64,000 nucleotides of DNA from Quadrisphaera sp. INWT6 (GTDB taxonomy: Bacteria > Actinomycetota > Actinomycetes > Actinomycetales > Quadrisphaeraceae). The DNA is taken from contig NZ_VUOH01000002.1 in the NCBI RefSeq assembly GCF_015390235.1, positions 992,001 through 1,056,000 on the forward strand, written 5' to 3'. The translations under genes were made by a program, and so were the position numbers. Below the pieces are notes generated by a model. The model made no database searches. It saw only the letters and a list, made by a program, of their open reading frames with translations, and was not told the DNA's origin. Shown here one piece after another: positions 8,485-16,203 of this stretch. Each line of letters begins with the position of its first letter. The stretch's first letter is position 1.

Positions 8485-8973
8485 CTACGCCTGGCGCCAG
8501 TCCCAGGCCGACTCATCGGTCAGCCTGCCGCGGCTGGCGCCGGCGACCTTCAGCAGCAGCCGGTTCAGCTCCGAGCCCTCCGCGGGACTCAGGCCCGCGT
8601 CGGTCAGGTCATTGCTGCCCTCAGCGGTGCGCCAGGCCCCGGCCAGCACGCGGCGGCCTTCCTCGGTGATCGCCACCGGGTTGCGCCGCCCTCGCACGCG
8701 CTCACCGGTGCGCGCCACCAGACCCCGCCGCTCCAGGCCGTCGAGCATGGCCGCGATGCTTTGCGGCCGCAGCAGCACCGTGCGCGCCAGGTCCGCCTGG
8801 GACAGCGCCCCGTTGATGTCCAGCTGGGCGAGCACCCCGAAGTGCACCGGATGCAGACCCTGGCCGGCGAGGCGCTCACCGAGCCGCTGGCCCAGGAAGC
8901 GGGCCACGCGCACCACGTTCCAGGTCACCACCTGGTCCAGGTCCGCCTCGGTCACCACGTGCTGCTCGTTCAC
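8485..8973 (-). CDS. MarR family transcriptional regulator
   Basis: 162 residues with the winged-helix layout of MarR proteins: an N-terminal dimerisation helix, LDINGALSQADLARTVLLRP (HTH), then a wing around GRRNPVAITEEGRRVL and a C-terminal dimer helix. It is divergent from a flavin-type reductase gene, and a 10-bp palindrome sits between them. Autoregulation and control of the neighbouring redox genes in response to a small ligand is the usual MarR arrangement. The ligand is unknown. Confidence 0.9.
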   Translation of the reverse strand: MNEQHVVTEADLDQVVTWNVVRVARFLGQRLGERLAGQGLHPVHFGVLAQLDINGALSQADLARTVLLRPQSIAAMLDGLERRGLVARTGERVRGRRNPVAITEEGRRVLAGAWRTAEGSNDLTDAGLSPAEGSELNRLLLKVAGASRGRLTDESAWDWRQA

Positions 8974-9012
8974 TGAGGCATGGTCCCAGCAGCCGTGGCT
9001 CCAACCTACTTG

Positions 9013-9022
9013 CAGATATCTG
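9013..9022. promoter_or_regulatory. CAGATATCTG palindrome, candidate MarR operator
   Basis: A perfect 10-base palindrome in the 71-base gap between the divergent MarR and flavoprotein genes. The sequence around it (ACTTGCAGATATCTGTTAGC) is notably AT-rich for this genome. The position suits simultaneous control of both genes. Longer flanking symmetry is weak. Confidence 0.5.
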
Positions 9023-9044
9023 TTAGCAGGCGCAGGGTGGAGAC

Positions 9045-9551
9045 ATGGCTACTCACGACACCGTCCACGGCGACGCCCGCACCCACGTCGCCCAGCTGGT
9101 CAAGAACGCCCAGGTCGCGATGCTGACCACCACGGACACCCACGGACGCCGCGTCAGCCGCCCCATGGGCCTGCAGGACGCCGACTTCGACGGCGACCTG
9201 TGGTTCTTCGCCTACGCCGACTCCGCCAAGGCCGCCCAAATCGCCACCGACCCCGAGGTCGGGATCTCCTTCACCGACTCCAAGGACCACACCTGGACCT
9301 CCATCACCGGGCGCGCGCAGGTCGTGCGCGACCGCGCCAAGGCCGAGCAGCTGTACACCCCCTTCCTCAAGGCCTGGTTCCCTGACGGCCTGGACACCCC
9401 CGGCCTGGTCCTCATCAAGGTCGAGGCCGACAGCGCCCAGTACTGGGAAGCGCCCAGCAGCACCACCGCCTTCGTGCTGGGCAACCTGCGCGCAGCGGTG
9501 ACGGGCAACCCCCACAAGGACCCCATCACCACCGACACCGTCGACCTGTGA
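9045..9551 (+). CDS. Pyridoxamine 5'-phosphate oxidase-like FMN/F420-binding stress protein
   Basis: 168 residues matching the split-barrel flavin-binding family of general stress protein 26. QVAMLTTTD, RRVSRPMG, DLWFFAYADSAKAAQI and ITGRAQVV are the usual strand and loop positions. Members bind FMN or a related cofactor. The physiological substrate is usually unknown, and a true PNPOx role is unlikely. The gene overlaps the next one by four bases (GTGA), so they are translated together. The divergent MarR gene probably controls both. Confidence 0.85.
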   Translation: MATHDTVHGDARTHVAQLVKNAQVAMLTTTDTHGRRVSRPMGLQDADFDGDLWFFAYADSAKAAQIATDPEVGISFTDSKDHTWTSITGRAQVVRDRAKAEQLYTPFLKAWFPDGLDTPGLVLIKVEADSAQYWEAPSSTTAFVLGNLRAAVTGNPHKDPITTDTVDL

Positions 9552-10303
9552 CCACCCCGGGCACCCCGGCATCCCCAGCCCCTGACGCCAGCGGTCACCG
9601 CACCAGCGGCCCTCGTCACCGCCGGCTGCTGGTGCTGGGGGCCAACGGGCCCACGGGGCGGCGTCTGGTGCACCAGGCCCTAGTCCGCGGCCACCAGGTG
9701 CAGGCCCTGACCCGTCACCCCGAGACCTTCCCCCTATGCGACGACCGGCTGCAGGTCATCGCCGGGGACGCCACCAACCCAGCGGTCATCGACACCGCCG
9801 TCGCCGCGACCGACGCGGTCATCTGCACGATCGGCACCGCCTTCACCCGCCACCCGGTGCAGGTGTACTCAGCCAGTGCCCGCCTGCTGGTGCAGGCGAT
9901 GAGCGGCCACGGCAAACGGCGCCTGGTGGTGGTCACCTCCGGTGGGGTCGACACCACCCACCGGCCTCAGGGCATCGCGGGGCGCCTGTCGCGGTCAGTG
10001 CTGCGCAACCGCATCGGCAAAACGGTCTACGACGACATGGAAGCGATGGAAGCCGTCGTATGGGCCAGCGACCTGGACTGGACGGTCGTGCGCCCACCGG
10101 GGCTGACCGAGGAACCGGGTACCGACTACGCCATCGCACCAGAGCGCATCCAGGACCCGTTCATGTCCCGTGATGACCTCGCTGCAGCACTGCTGGATCA
10201 GCTGCAGGATCACCGCTACGTCCGCAAGGTCGCCGCTGTGGCTACCCCGGGGCTTCGGGTGAGCGGCTGGTACATGTTCCACCGCGAAGTCCTCAAGCGC
10301 TGA
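9548..10303 (+). CDS. NAD(P)-binding atypical short-chain dehydrogenase/reductase
   Basis: 251 residues with a Rossmann fold. The cofactor loop GANGPTGR follows a roughly 30-residue polar extension, and VVVTSGGVD and WTVVRPPGLT are the later strands typical of NmrA/YwnB-like NAD(P)H-binding proteins. The tyrosine-lysine catalytic pair of classical SDRs is not obvious, so it may sense or bind the nucleotide rather than act as a dehydrogenase. The GTG start overlaps the upstream stop, giving an operon with the flavin-type protein under the MarR regulator. Confidence 0.85.
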   Translation: MTTPGTPASPAPDASGHRTSGPRHRRLLVLGANGPTGRRLVHQALVRGHQVQALTRHPETFPLCDDRLQVIAGDATNPAVIDTAVAATDAVICTIGTAFTRHPVQVYSASARLLVQAMSGHGKRRLVVVTSGGVDTTHRPQGIAGRLSRSVLRNRIGKTVYDDMEAMEAVVWASDLDWTVVRPPGLTEEPGTDYAIAPERIQDPFMSRDDLAAALLDQLQDHRYVRKVAAVATPGLRVSGWYMFHREVLKR

Positions 10304-10332
10304 ACGGAGCGGGCCGACCCGCATCTGGGCGC

Positions 10333-10710
10333 TCAGCACCTGCGGCCAGGAACAGTCAAGACTGCCCGTAGCAGCTCTAGCAGCGCCGCAGGACTGCTGT
10401 CGGTGTCATCCACCCATGTGACAGCCCCCAGAGCTAGCCCACCCACGCCGCGCACCAGGCAGACGTGCCAGCCACCCTCAAACCGCGGGCCCATGTTGAG
10501 GCGACCGATCCGGAGCCATCCCCCTTCCGGCAGGCGAACGTCCACTCGGTGCGGCAACCACACCGATGCGGCATCCGGGCCCAGTCCCACCGACTGCAGC
10601 GTCGGCTCGACCTGCGCACGAAAGACTCCGGAAAGTGGCCTGCCCGACAAGACCATCAACGGCTTCACCAGCGCGCCCGTTGCTCCCGCCCGCACAGGCC
10701 GCACGATCAA
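10333..10710 (-). CDS. Hypothetical protein
   Basis: 125 residues, no family recognised. The composition is protein-like, with a central stretch of aromatic and hydrophobic strand-like segments (WLPHRVDVRLPEGGW, RFEGGWHVCLV). There is no signal peptide or membrane helix. Codon use is less biased to G/C at the third position than in the genes right of 19 kb, in keeping with the accessory character of this region. It converges with the NAD(P)-binding gene. It could be a chance frame. Confidence 0.45.
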   Translation of the reverse strand: MIVRPVRAGATGALVKPLMVLSGRPLSGVFRAQVEPTLQSVGLGPDAASVWLPHRVDVRLPEGGWLRIGRLNMGPRFEGGWHVCLVRGVGGLALGAVTWVDDTDSSPAALLELLRAVLTVPGRRC

Positions 10711-11016
10711 ACCGCCTTCTCACAGCCCCTCGTGTTCTCGAGGGCTCGCCGTCGCGGTGACTCACGCTGGAGCATCCGTCACGCTACGACGCACACCATG
10801 ATCGCGCGCGAGGTTGCCAAAGTCAATGATCCGGTCGCTGCGGCGGCGCGGAGGGTTCGCCAAGCGGACCGAGAGACGTCCAGCGCAGGGGCCGAACGAT
10901 GTCCATTGGGGCCCAGCAGTCGTAGGCCGGGGTGCAGCGCGGCTACCCGCGGGGCACCGACGCACCTGACTACCTGCCAGTGGCCGTCGTCCTGCGACAC
11001 ACCTGATCTGTATGCC
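10711..11016. other. Intergenic region
   Basis: About 300 bases between divergent hypothetical genes. No further gene is supported. The right end carries the candidate -10 element listed at 11017. Confidence 0.4.
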
Positions 11017-11022
11017 TAGTCT
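11017..11022 (+). promoter_or_regulatory. Candidate leaderless promoter -10 element (TAGTCT)
   Basis: TAGTCT fits the TANNNT pattern and lies six bases before the ATG at 11029. There is no ribosome binding site in the gap. This spacing is what leaderless actinobacterial transcripts show. No clear -35 was found. Confidence 0.4.
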
Positions 11023-11028
11023 CAGCGG

Positions 11029-11328
11029 ATGGGGAGCTGGGTGATTCAGTACAGCAATCCCACCGGTAACCATCACTACTACTGGCTCGGTCCCCAAACT
11101 TCGACAGGGCATGCCCGCTCGCGCTGGGTGTGGGTGCCCATACTGAGCGAGAGCGTCGCCCGCTTCCCCAGCCGGGCACACGCCGAGCGCGCAGCATCTA
11201 TCTTCGCCGGACCCGACTGGCCTCGAGGCGGTCTGCGGCGTGCGGTTTCCAAAACGACCTCCGCACAGTCCGCTCAGCCATTTGCCCCCCATTCGGCGAC
11301 CAACGGCGCTCACGAGCCCTCCACGTAG
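11029..11328 (+). CDS. Small hypothetical protein
   Basis: 99 residues, no family recognised. The first 60 look like a small folded domain rich in aromatics (SWVIQYSNPTGNHHYYW, RWVWVPIL), ending in an amphipathic SRAHAERAASIF helix. The last 35 residues are low in order. The ATG is preceded by a leaderless-type -10 rather than a Shine-Dalgarno sequence. The position just left of the repeat-bounded island suggests accessory cargo. Confidence 0.45.
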   Translation: MGSWVIQYSNPTGNHHYYWLGPQTSTGHARSRWVWVPILSESVARFPSRAHAERAASIFAGPDWPRGGLRRAVSKTTSAQSAQPFAPHSATNGAHEPST

Positions 11329-11545
11329 CCGCAACTGAGCATGGACGACGACCCACCGGCCACAAGACGCTTGTCCGAAAGCAGCCAGTGGTGCGGGTCC
11401 TCGGTCGTGGTGGGCGCTCGACGCACCGTCCCTGAAGCGGATCTTGCTACTGCGTTCTCCCGGAACTGAACACGGGCTTCTCTGGCACGTTGCACTCGAG
11501 CGTTGGTTCCGGTCATCGGGACGCCGACGTTGCGGCGGAAGTTGG

Positions 11546-11729
11546 TCACATGATGGTCACAGACGCAGGACAACGGGACGGCACGAGCCCGAACTCCGCG
11601 GACGTCTATGAGACATCAGCCCTGCTCAGCGGACTGAGCGGCATCAGACGACACGGGATGGGACGCCTCTCGGCCGTCTTTCAATCCGCGGGTTGTGGGT
11701 TCGAGCCCCACGGGGCTCACCGTCTGACC
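11546..11729 (+). repeat. 184-bp direct repeat copy A with tRNA 3' fragment (putative att site)
   Basis: It aligns over 184 bases without length change to 13908-14091. It ends in a piece that reads as the 3' part of a tRNA: anticodon-loop-like CTTTCAATCCGCGGG, a variable loop, the T arm GTGGGTTCGAGCCCCAC and an acceptor-like GGGGCTC. The 5' half of a tRNA is absent, since the sequence before the loop cannot pair with it. The fragment looks most like tRNA-Lys by eye. Starting homology at the anticodon loop is typical of tyrosine-integrase crossover sites, so this is read as an attachment-site remnant. Confidence 0.65.
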
Positions 11730-11762
11730 GTGTTGTTCCGGGTCCTGCTTGACGCTCCCTGG

Positions 11763-12261
11763 ATGAGGGAGCACACCGTGGCCGAGCAGCGCTACAACGC
11801 CGTCCACGCCGTCCTGTTCGACGGCCGCACCATCACCGACGTCGCCGCCGCCACCGGCGTCTCACGCCAGAGCCTGCACACCTGGCTGGCTCGCTACGAA
11901 GCCGGCGGTATCGACGCCCTGGCCAACTGCACCAGCAGGCCCCGCACCAGCCCGATCCAGATGCCCACCCACGTCGAAGCGGCGGTGATCCAGCTGCGCA
12001 GCCGACGGCACCGACCACCCCACCTGGGGCGCGCTCCGCATCCTGTACGGGCTGCGCACCCGCGCGCTGGTCACCGACACCGACCTGCCCAGCGAGTCAG
12101 GGATCTACCGCGCCCTCGAACGGGCCGCCCTGATCGACCCCGCCACCCGCCGCCGCCGCAGCCAGGTCTGGAAGCGCGGGGAACGCGCCCGCCCGATGGA
12201 GCTGTGGCAGATGGACCTGGTGGGGGGGGCGCCCTACCTGATGGCACCAGCGCCAGAGTGA
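11763..12261 (+). pseudogene. IS481-type transposase remnant, frameshifted and truncated
   Basis: From ATG 11763 the frame encodes a helix-turn-helix N-terminus (ITDVAAATGVSRQSLHTW, then LARYEAGGIDAL). Near 12000 the coding shifts to the +1 frame, continuing as TWGALRILYGLRTR and MELWQMDLVGG. The last motif carries the first aspartate of the DDE catalytic core. At the run of eight G (about 12224-12231) a second shift would restore ALPDGTSARV, after which homology ends. So it has two frameshifts and has lost most of the integrase core. It lies inside the repeat-bounded island and is certainly inactive. Confidence 0.8.
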
Positions 12262-12326
12262 CGCGTCCCGGGTTCGCGAGGAGCCTGCGAGCGGACGGTC
12301 AGCGGTCGGTGACCGGGCGGCGGTCG

Positions 12327-13082
12327 TCACTCAGCAGCTGGTCGGAGAGCGTCCCGGAGCACGAGGGTCACGAAGCCGTACTGCTGACGCCACCCATCGA
12401 GGTACTGGCGTCGGTGCTCTCTGGCAACAGCGAGGACCTCCTCACGGTCCTCCGCGGAGGTGGCCTCCTTCAATGCCCAGTCCACCAGGGAGCCTGACCA
12501 GCTGAACTGGTAGTCGTCCCACTCCGCCGTCGTGCTCACGTGGGCGAATGACGGCTCGAAGCCGTAGCTCTGCACTGCGGTGACGAGTCCGGCCAGGTCG
12601 GGTAACGCGTCCGGGGTCACCTCCAGCGCCGTCAGCGCTGCTTCGGATGGCTGCGCCTCCCAGATGCTGTCTCCCAGGAGCACCTGCCCGCCGGGTACGA
12701 GGTGACGCCCGACCGCGCGCAGAGTCTCGTGAAGCCCTCCGAAGGCGTGAGTAGCACCGACGCACAGGACGGCGTCGAACTGGCCGTCCGACCACCGACT
12801 CGCGTCGGTCTCGATCCAGCGGACGCGATCCTGCAGGCCTCGACCGACGGTCCGATGGGCGGCGGTCGCCGGCAGCATGTGGTCGACGCCGACGCCGGAC
12901 ACCTCGGGGTGAGCCAGTAGGAGCTCCTGCAGCCACTCGCCCTCGCCGCACCCCAGGTCCACCACGCGTCCGGTCGGGGGTGGGGTCATCCAGGAGATGA
13001 GCTCTCTGAGCCGGTCCCGTCCGACAGGAGCCGCGATGGGGTGGCGTCGATGGGCGATGTCGAAGATCGCGGATCGTTCCAC
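12327..13082 (-). CDS. Class I SAM-dependent methyltransferase
   Basis: 251 residues. The AdoMet-binding motif I is VVDLGCGEGEW. The acidic residue after strand 2 is in GVGVDHM, motif II is FDAVLCVGATHAFG, and VPGGQVLLGDS follows. The C-terminal half is rich in Trp/Tyr and probably forms the substrate site. Small-molecule methylation is likely but the substrate is unknown. It is cargo of the island between tRNA-fragment repeats A and B, and points opposite to the transposase remnant. Confidence 0.85.
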   Translation of the reverse strand: MERSAIFDIAHRRHPIAAPVGRDRLRELISWMTPPPTGRVVDLGCGEGEWLQELLLAHPEVSGVGVDHMLPATAAHRTVGRGLQDRVRWIETDASRWSDGQFDAVLCVGATHAFGGLHETLRAVGRHLVPGGQVLLGDSIWEAQPSEAALTALEVTPDALPDLAGLVTAVQSYGFEPSFAHVSTTAEWDDYQFSWSGSLVDWALKEATSAEDREEVLAVAREHRRQYLDGWRQQYGFVTLVLRDALRPAAE

Positions 13083-13189
13083 TCGCGGGACGGTAGGGCA
13101 CGCAGGATCACAGGAGCCTGCGCGCGCAGGGATGGTCAGCGTGCCGCTGACCGGTCGGGATGGTCATCGGGCCGGTCCCGTGGCCGGGG

Positions 13190-13449
13190 TCAGCGGTCGT
13201 AGACCTCGCGGCGGTGAGCGACGCGGATGACGGTGATGGTGAGCACCTCGTCGACGACCTCGTAGATGACTCGGTAGTCACCGACGCGGATGCGCCAGGC
13301 GACGTCTGCGCCGACGAGCTTCTAGGCGCCGTGCGGCGCGGGTCCTCAGCGAGGTCCTCGATGGCGACGAGGACCCGGTCCCGAGCAGGGCGCGGGAGCT
13401 TCTCCACCTCTCGTGCCGCCGCGCTGGTGAAGTCCAGGCGGTAGCTCAC
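13190..13449 (-). pseudogene. RelE/ParE-family toxin, frameshifted
   Basis: The start region MSYRLDFTSAAAREVEKLP through AIEDLAEDPR is a normal RelE N-terminus. Near 13320-13335 the frame is lost. The rest of the toxin (KLVGADVAWRIRVGDYRVIY, then EVVDEV, VRVAHRREVYDR-like end, stop at 13190-13192) is present in another frame. One indel restores a full-length toxin of about 86 residues. The unshifted frame runs on to 13108 as nonsense. The start overlaps the antitoxin stop by four bases, the usual antitoxin-toxin order. The lesion could be real inactivation or a sequencing error. Confidence 0.75.
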
Positions 13450-13787
13450 CAGCCGGCATCCCCGGCGCGCCGTGCGCCAGGAGCCTGGTCACCGTCCTCG
13501 ACGTCGCCGTCGTCAGCAGCCTCCTCGGCGTCGATCTCGGCGCGCAGCTCCTCGAGGCTGACGCGGGTGCCGTCGTCGTCGGCCTTGGCAGCGCGGTAGG
13601 CGGCGCCGTCCTGGGCGAGTTCGAAGGCCTCGAGGGTCTCGAGGTCCTCGACGCTGATGACGACGGCAGCGAGCTTGCCGTTCCGCGTGATGCCGATGCG
13701 CTGGCCGCCGTAGCCGGCTCGGCCGAGGACGTCGGCGAGCTGGGCGCGCAGCTCGCGGATGCTGACGGCGCTGGAGAGAGTGTCCAC
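13446..13787 (-). CDS. Phd/YefM-family antitoxin
   Basis: 113 residues from GTG 13787 (the open frame extends upstream to 13862). The N-terminal YefM fold is clear: SSAVSIRELRAQLADVLGRA, QRIGITRNGKLAAVVISVED. The acidic C-terminus (EELRAEIDAEEAADDGD) is the disordered toxin-binding tail. It is cotranslated with the damaged RelE toxin downstream. YefM proteins repress their own operon by binding palindromes with a TGTACA core, and such a site lies 25 bases upstream. Confidence 0.82.
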   Translation of the reverse strand: MDTLSSAVSIRELRAQLADVLGRAGYGGQRIGITRNGKLAAVVISVEDLETLEAFELAQDGAAYRAAKADDDGTRVSLEELRAEIDAEEAADDGDVEDGDQAPGARRAGDAGW

Positions 13788-13811
13788 ACCGCAAGTGTCG
13801 GCAGGTTCAAC

Positions 13812-13821
13812 TGTGTACACA
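13812..13821. promoter_or_regulatory. TGTGTACACA operator for the YefM-type antitoxin
   Basis: A perfect 10-base palindrome containing the TGTACA core known from the yefM-yoeB operator, placed upstream of the antitoxin start at 13787. Flanking bases (ACT ... AAGT) extend the symmetry imperfectly. Confidence 0.6.
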
Positions 13822-13907
13822 AGTGCCGGGTGACCCGAAGTCTCACCGGCTCCAGCGGGCACGGGCCAGGGGCCCTGACACGGCGGTCCGGGAATTCGCA
13901 GAGGTGC

Positions 13908-14091
13908 TCACACGATGGTCACAGACGCAGGACGACAGGGTCGGACGAGCCGTGTCTCCGCGGACACCCGTGAGACATCAGCCCTGCTCATCGGACTGAG
14001 CGGCATCACACGACACGGGACCGCACGCCTCGGCGGCGTCTTCTGATCCGCGGGTCGTGGGTTCGAGCCCCACGGGGCCCTCCGTCTGACC
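13908..14091 (+). repeat. 184-bp direct repeat copy B with tRNA 3' fragment (putative att site)
   Basis: Second copy of the repeat at 11546-11729, same length and orientation, roughly four-fifths identical by eye. The tRNA-like end reads CTTCTGATCCGCGGGTCG followed by the same T arm (GTGGGTTCGAGCCCCAC) and GGGGCCC. The shared sequence extends about 130 bases upstream of the tRNA part, so more than a crossover core was duplicated. Together the copies bracket a 2.4-kb segment. Confidence 0.65.
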
Positions 14092-14259
14092 AGCAACGAC
14101 GCCGGCCGAGCCTGCAAGGGCCAACGGCTGCCCCTCCACAACCCCTCTCGCTCCCGCAGCACCGGCGACCAGGGCTCCGGGCGGGCGGTCCCGGACGGCT
14201 CGAGGCGCCCGATCGACGGTCGTCAGCGAGGCTCATCTGTAGGATCGTGGGCGCAAGCC

Positions 14260-16047
14260 GTGCAGCTCCCCGCGGCGCCCTGCACTCACCGCGGAGTGCC
14301 TGCACCTGATCTGGACCGCCATGCGTCTCTCTCCACCGGCGAACCCTGCGTCGTCGTGGTGACCGCCGAGCAGGGGTGGCTGCGTCCCTTCCACTGGGAC
14401 CTGGCCCACCTGGCGACCTACCGCGGTGAGCGCTCCAAGCCGCTGCTGGAGGAAGCCGTCGACCTCGCCGTGCGGATGACCGGGGCGTCCTACGGGGCCT
14501 ACTTCAAGACCGTCGGCAGCGAGCGCCTGGACGCCTTCGCCCTGTCCGGCGTACCCCGCGACGTCTTCCCGCGCCCGGCCGAGGCGGACCTCCCTCCGGT
14601 GCGCATCACCGACGTCTTCGCCCCCACGGTCTCCGGTGAGGGCACCACGGTGCTCATCGACGACCTGTTCACCGACCCTCGCTACGGGCAGGTGGGCGGG
14701 ATGCCGCCCGGGCACCCGCCGGTCCGCTCCTACCTGGCGGTGCCGGTCAAGAGCATCCAGGGCGTCATGCTCGGGGCGATCCTGCTCGCCCACGTCCAGC
14801 CCGGGCGCTTCAGCGACGCCAGCCGCCACCAGGCCGAAGCGGTGGCGACCTACGCCGCCGTGGCGATCGAGAACGCCCGCTCCTACGAGGCCGAGCAGCT
14901 CGCGATGGCCCGCCTCGGCGAGCTGGCGCAGGTGCTGCAGCGCTCCCTGCTGCCGCGCACGCTGCCCCCGCTGGACCGGGTGGAGGTGGCCGTGCGCTAC
15001 CTGCCCGCCGAGGCCGGGCAGGAGATCGGCGGGGACTGGTACGACGTCGTGGTCTCGGAGCACCAGGTGACCTTCGTCATCGGGGACGTGCAGGGGCACT
15101 CCAGCACTGCGGCGGCCCTGATGGGCCAGCTGCGCACCGCAGTGCGCGCCTACGTGTCCGAGGGCCACGCTCCGGGGGCGGCGCTGGCACGCACCAACAC
15201 CCTGCTGGGAGACCTGGGCCCAGACCTCTTCGCGACCTGCGCGCTGGTGCAGCTGGACCAGCGCACCGGCGCGATGCGGGTGGCCACCGCCGGCCACCCC
15301 CCACCGCTGGTCGTGCGCGAGGGCGCCGTCCGCGAGGTCGAGGTGGACCCGGGGATCCCCTTGGGCGTCGAGCTCGGCTCGACCTACGCCGAGACCATGG
15401 TGCAGCTGACCGGGCGGGCGCAGGTGCTGCTGTACACCGACGGGCTGGTGGAGACCGTGGCCGGCGGGATCACCGCCGACCTGCCGAGGGTCATGTCCAT
15501 CGCCGGGGGGCCCCACCGCGACATCGAGGCGCTGGTGCACGCCGTGATGTCCGGGGTGGCCTCCGACCTGAGCGATGACGCGGCGCTGCTGGGCCTGTCG
15601 TACGCCGGCCCGGTGGGGCAGGCCGCCGAGCTCGACGTGGAGGGCTCCCCCGGCGCCCCGGGCCTGTGCCGGCGCTTCCTGCACCGCCAGATGGACCTGT
15701 GGGGCGTGGGCGGGGACACCGCGGACTGCGCTGCGGTGGTGCTCTCTGAGCTGGTGACCAACGCCGCGATCCATGCCGAGGGGCGTGTGCGGCTGAAGCT
15801 GGAGGTGGACGACGGGCGCCTGCGGATCAGCGTCACTGATGCCTCCACCGGTCTGCCGCGCCAGCGCCAGGCCGAGGAGGGGGCGCTGGGTGGGCGCGGG
15901 TTGGCGATCGTGGAGGCGATGAGCGAGGACTGGGGCGTGGTGATGCGCCCGACCGGCAAGACGGTGTGGTCCCAGCTGACGATCTCCCAGCCCAGCAGTC
16001 CGGTCGCCGGTGGACCAGGCGACGGTGGCCAGGGCACCTGCGCCTGA
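14260..16047 (+). CDS. GAF-PP2C(SpoIIE)-HATPase partner-switching protein
   Basis: 595 residues. A GAF domain covers about 55-210 (TGASYGAYF to AVATYAAVAIENARSYEAEQ). A SpoIIE-type PP2C phosphatase follows, with metal-site motifs GGDWYD (257-262), GDVQGH (275), ATAGHPPP (343), YTDGLVE (392) and SDDAALL (438). The C-terminus is an RsbW-like HATPase with LSELVTNAA (about 494) and GRGLAIVE. Such proteins both phosphorylate and dephosphorylate STAS antagonists, so one protein could set the state of a stress-sigma pathway. The STAS protein at 7769 is a candidate partner. The start is GTG. It sits inside the second tRNA-repeat segment. Confidence 0.9.
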   Translation: MQLPAAPCTHRGVPAPDLDRHASLSTGEPCVVVVTAEQGWLRPFHWDLAHLATYRGERSKPLLEEAVDLAVRMTGASYGAYFKTVGSERLDAFALSGVPRDVFPRPAEADLPPVRITDVFAPTVSGEGTTVLIDDLFTDPRYGQVGGMPPGHPPVRSYLAVPVKSIQGVMLGAILLAHVQPGRFSDASRHQAEAVATYAAVAIENARSYEAEQLAMARLGELAQVLQRSLLPRTLPPLDRVEVAVRYLPAEAGQEIGGDWYDVVVSEHQVTFVIGDVQGHSSTAAALMGQLRTAVRAYVSEGHAPGAALARTNTLLGDLGPDLFATCALVQLDQRTGAMRVATAGHPPPLVVREGAVREVEVDPGIPLGVELGSTYAETMVQLTGRAQVLLYTDGLVETVAGGITADLPRVMSIAGGPHRDIEALVHAVMSGVASDLSDDAALLGLSYAGPVGQAAELDVEGSPGAPGLCRRFLHRQMDLWGVGGDTADCAAVVLSELVTNAAIHAEGRVRLKLEVDDGRLRISVTDASTGLPRQRQAEEGALGGRGLAIVEAMSEDWGVVMRPTGKTVWSQLTISQPSSPVAGGPGDGGQGTCA

Positions 16048-16203
16048 CGCCTGCAGGTGCGCGGAGACGAGACGAGACCAGGCGGCCTCCGCGAGGGAAG
16101 AGCGACTGGTGCCCGGCCGCACCCCAGCCCGCACCCCCCACCAGCTGGCGCGGGCTCGTGGGAGCGGAGCGCTCCAGGTGCGAGCGATCGACGTCGATAC
16201 GCC

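Noticed and set aside
11680-11722. Possible tRNA gene at the end of repeat A (and at 14040-14085 in repeat B)
   Set aside because: Only the part from anticodon loop to acceptor is present. The preceding bases cannot form the 5' acceptor, D arm or anticodon stem.
11616-11807. Minus-strand frame with GLEPTTRGLK-like peptide, and the similar GSNPRPADQK frame at 13908-14162
   Set aside because: These are antisense translations of the tRNA T-arm fragment in the repeats, a familiar false gene.
13108-13189. C-terminal continuation of the toxin frame
   Set aside because: It is the nonsense tail after the frameshift. The true toxin stop in the other frame is at 13190-13192.
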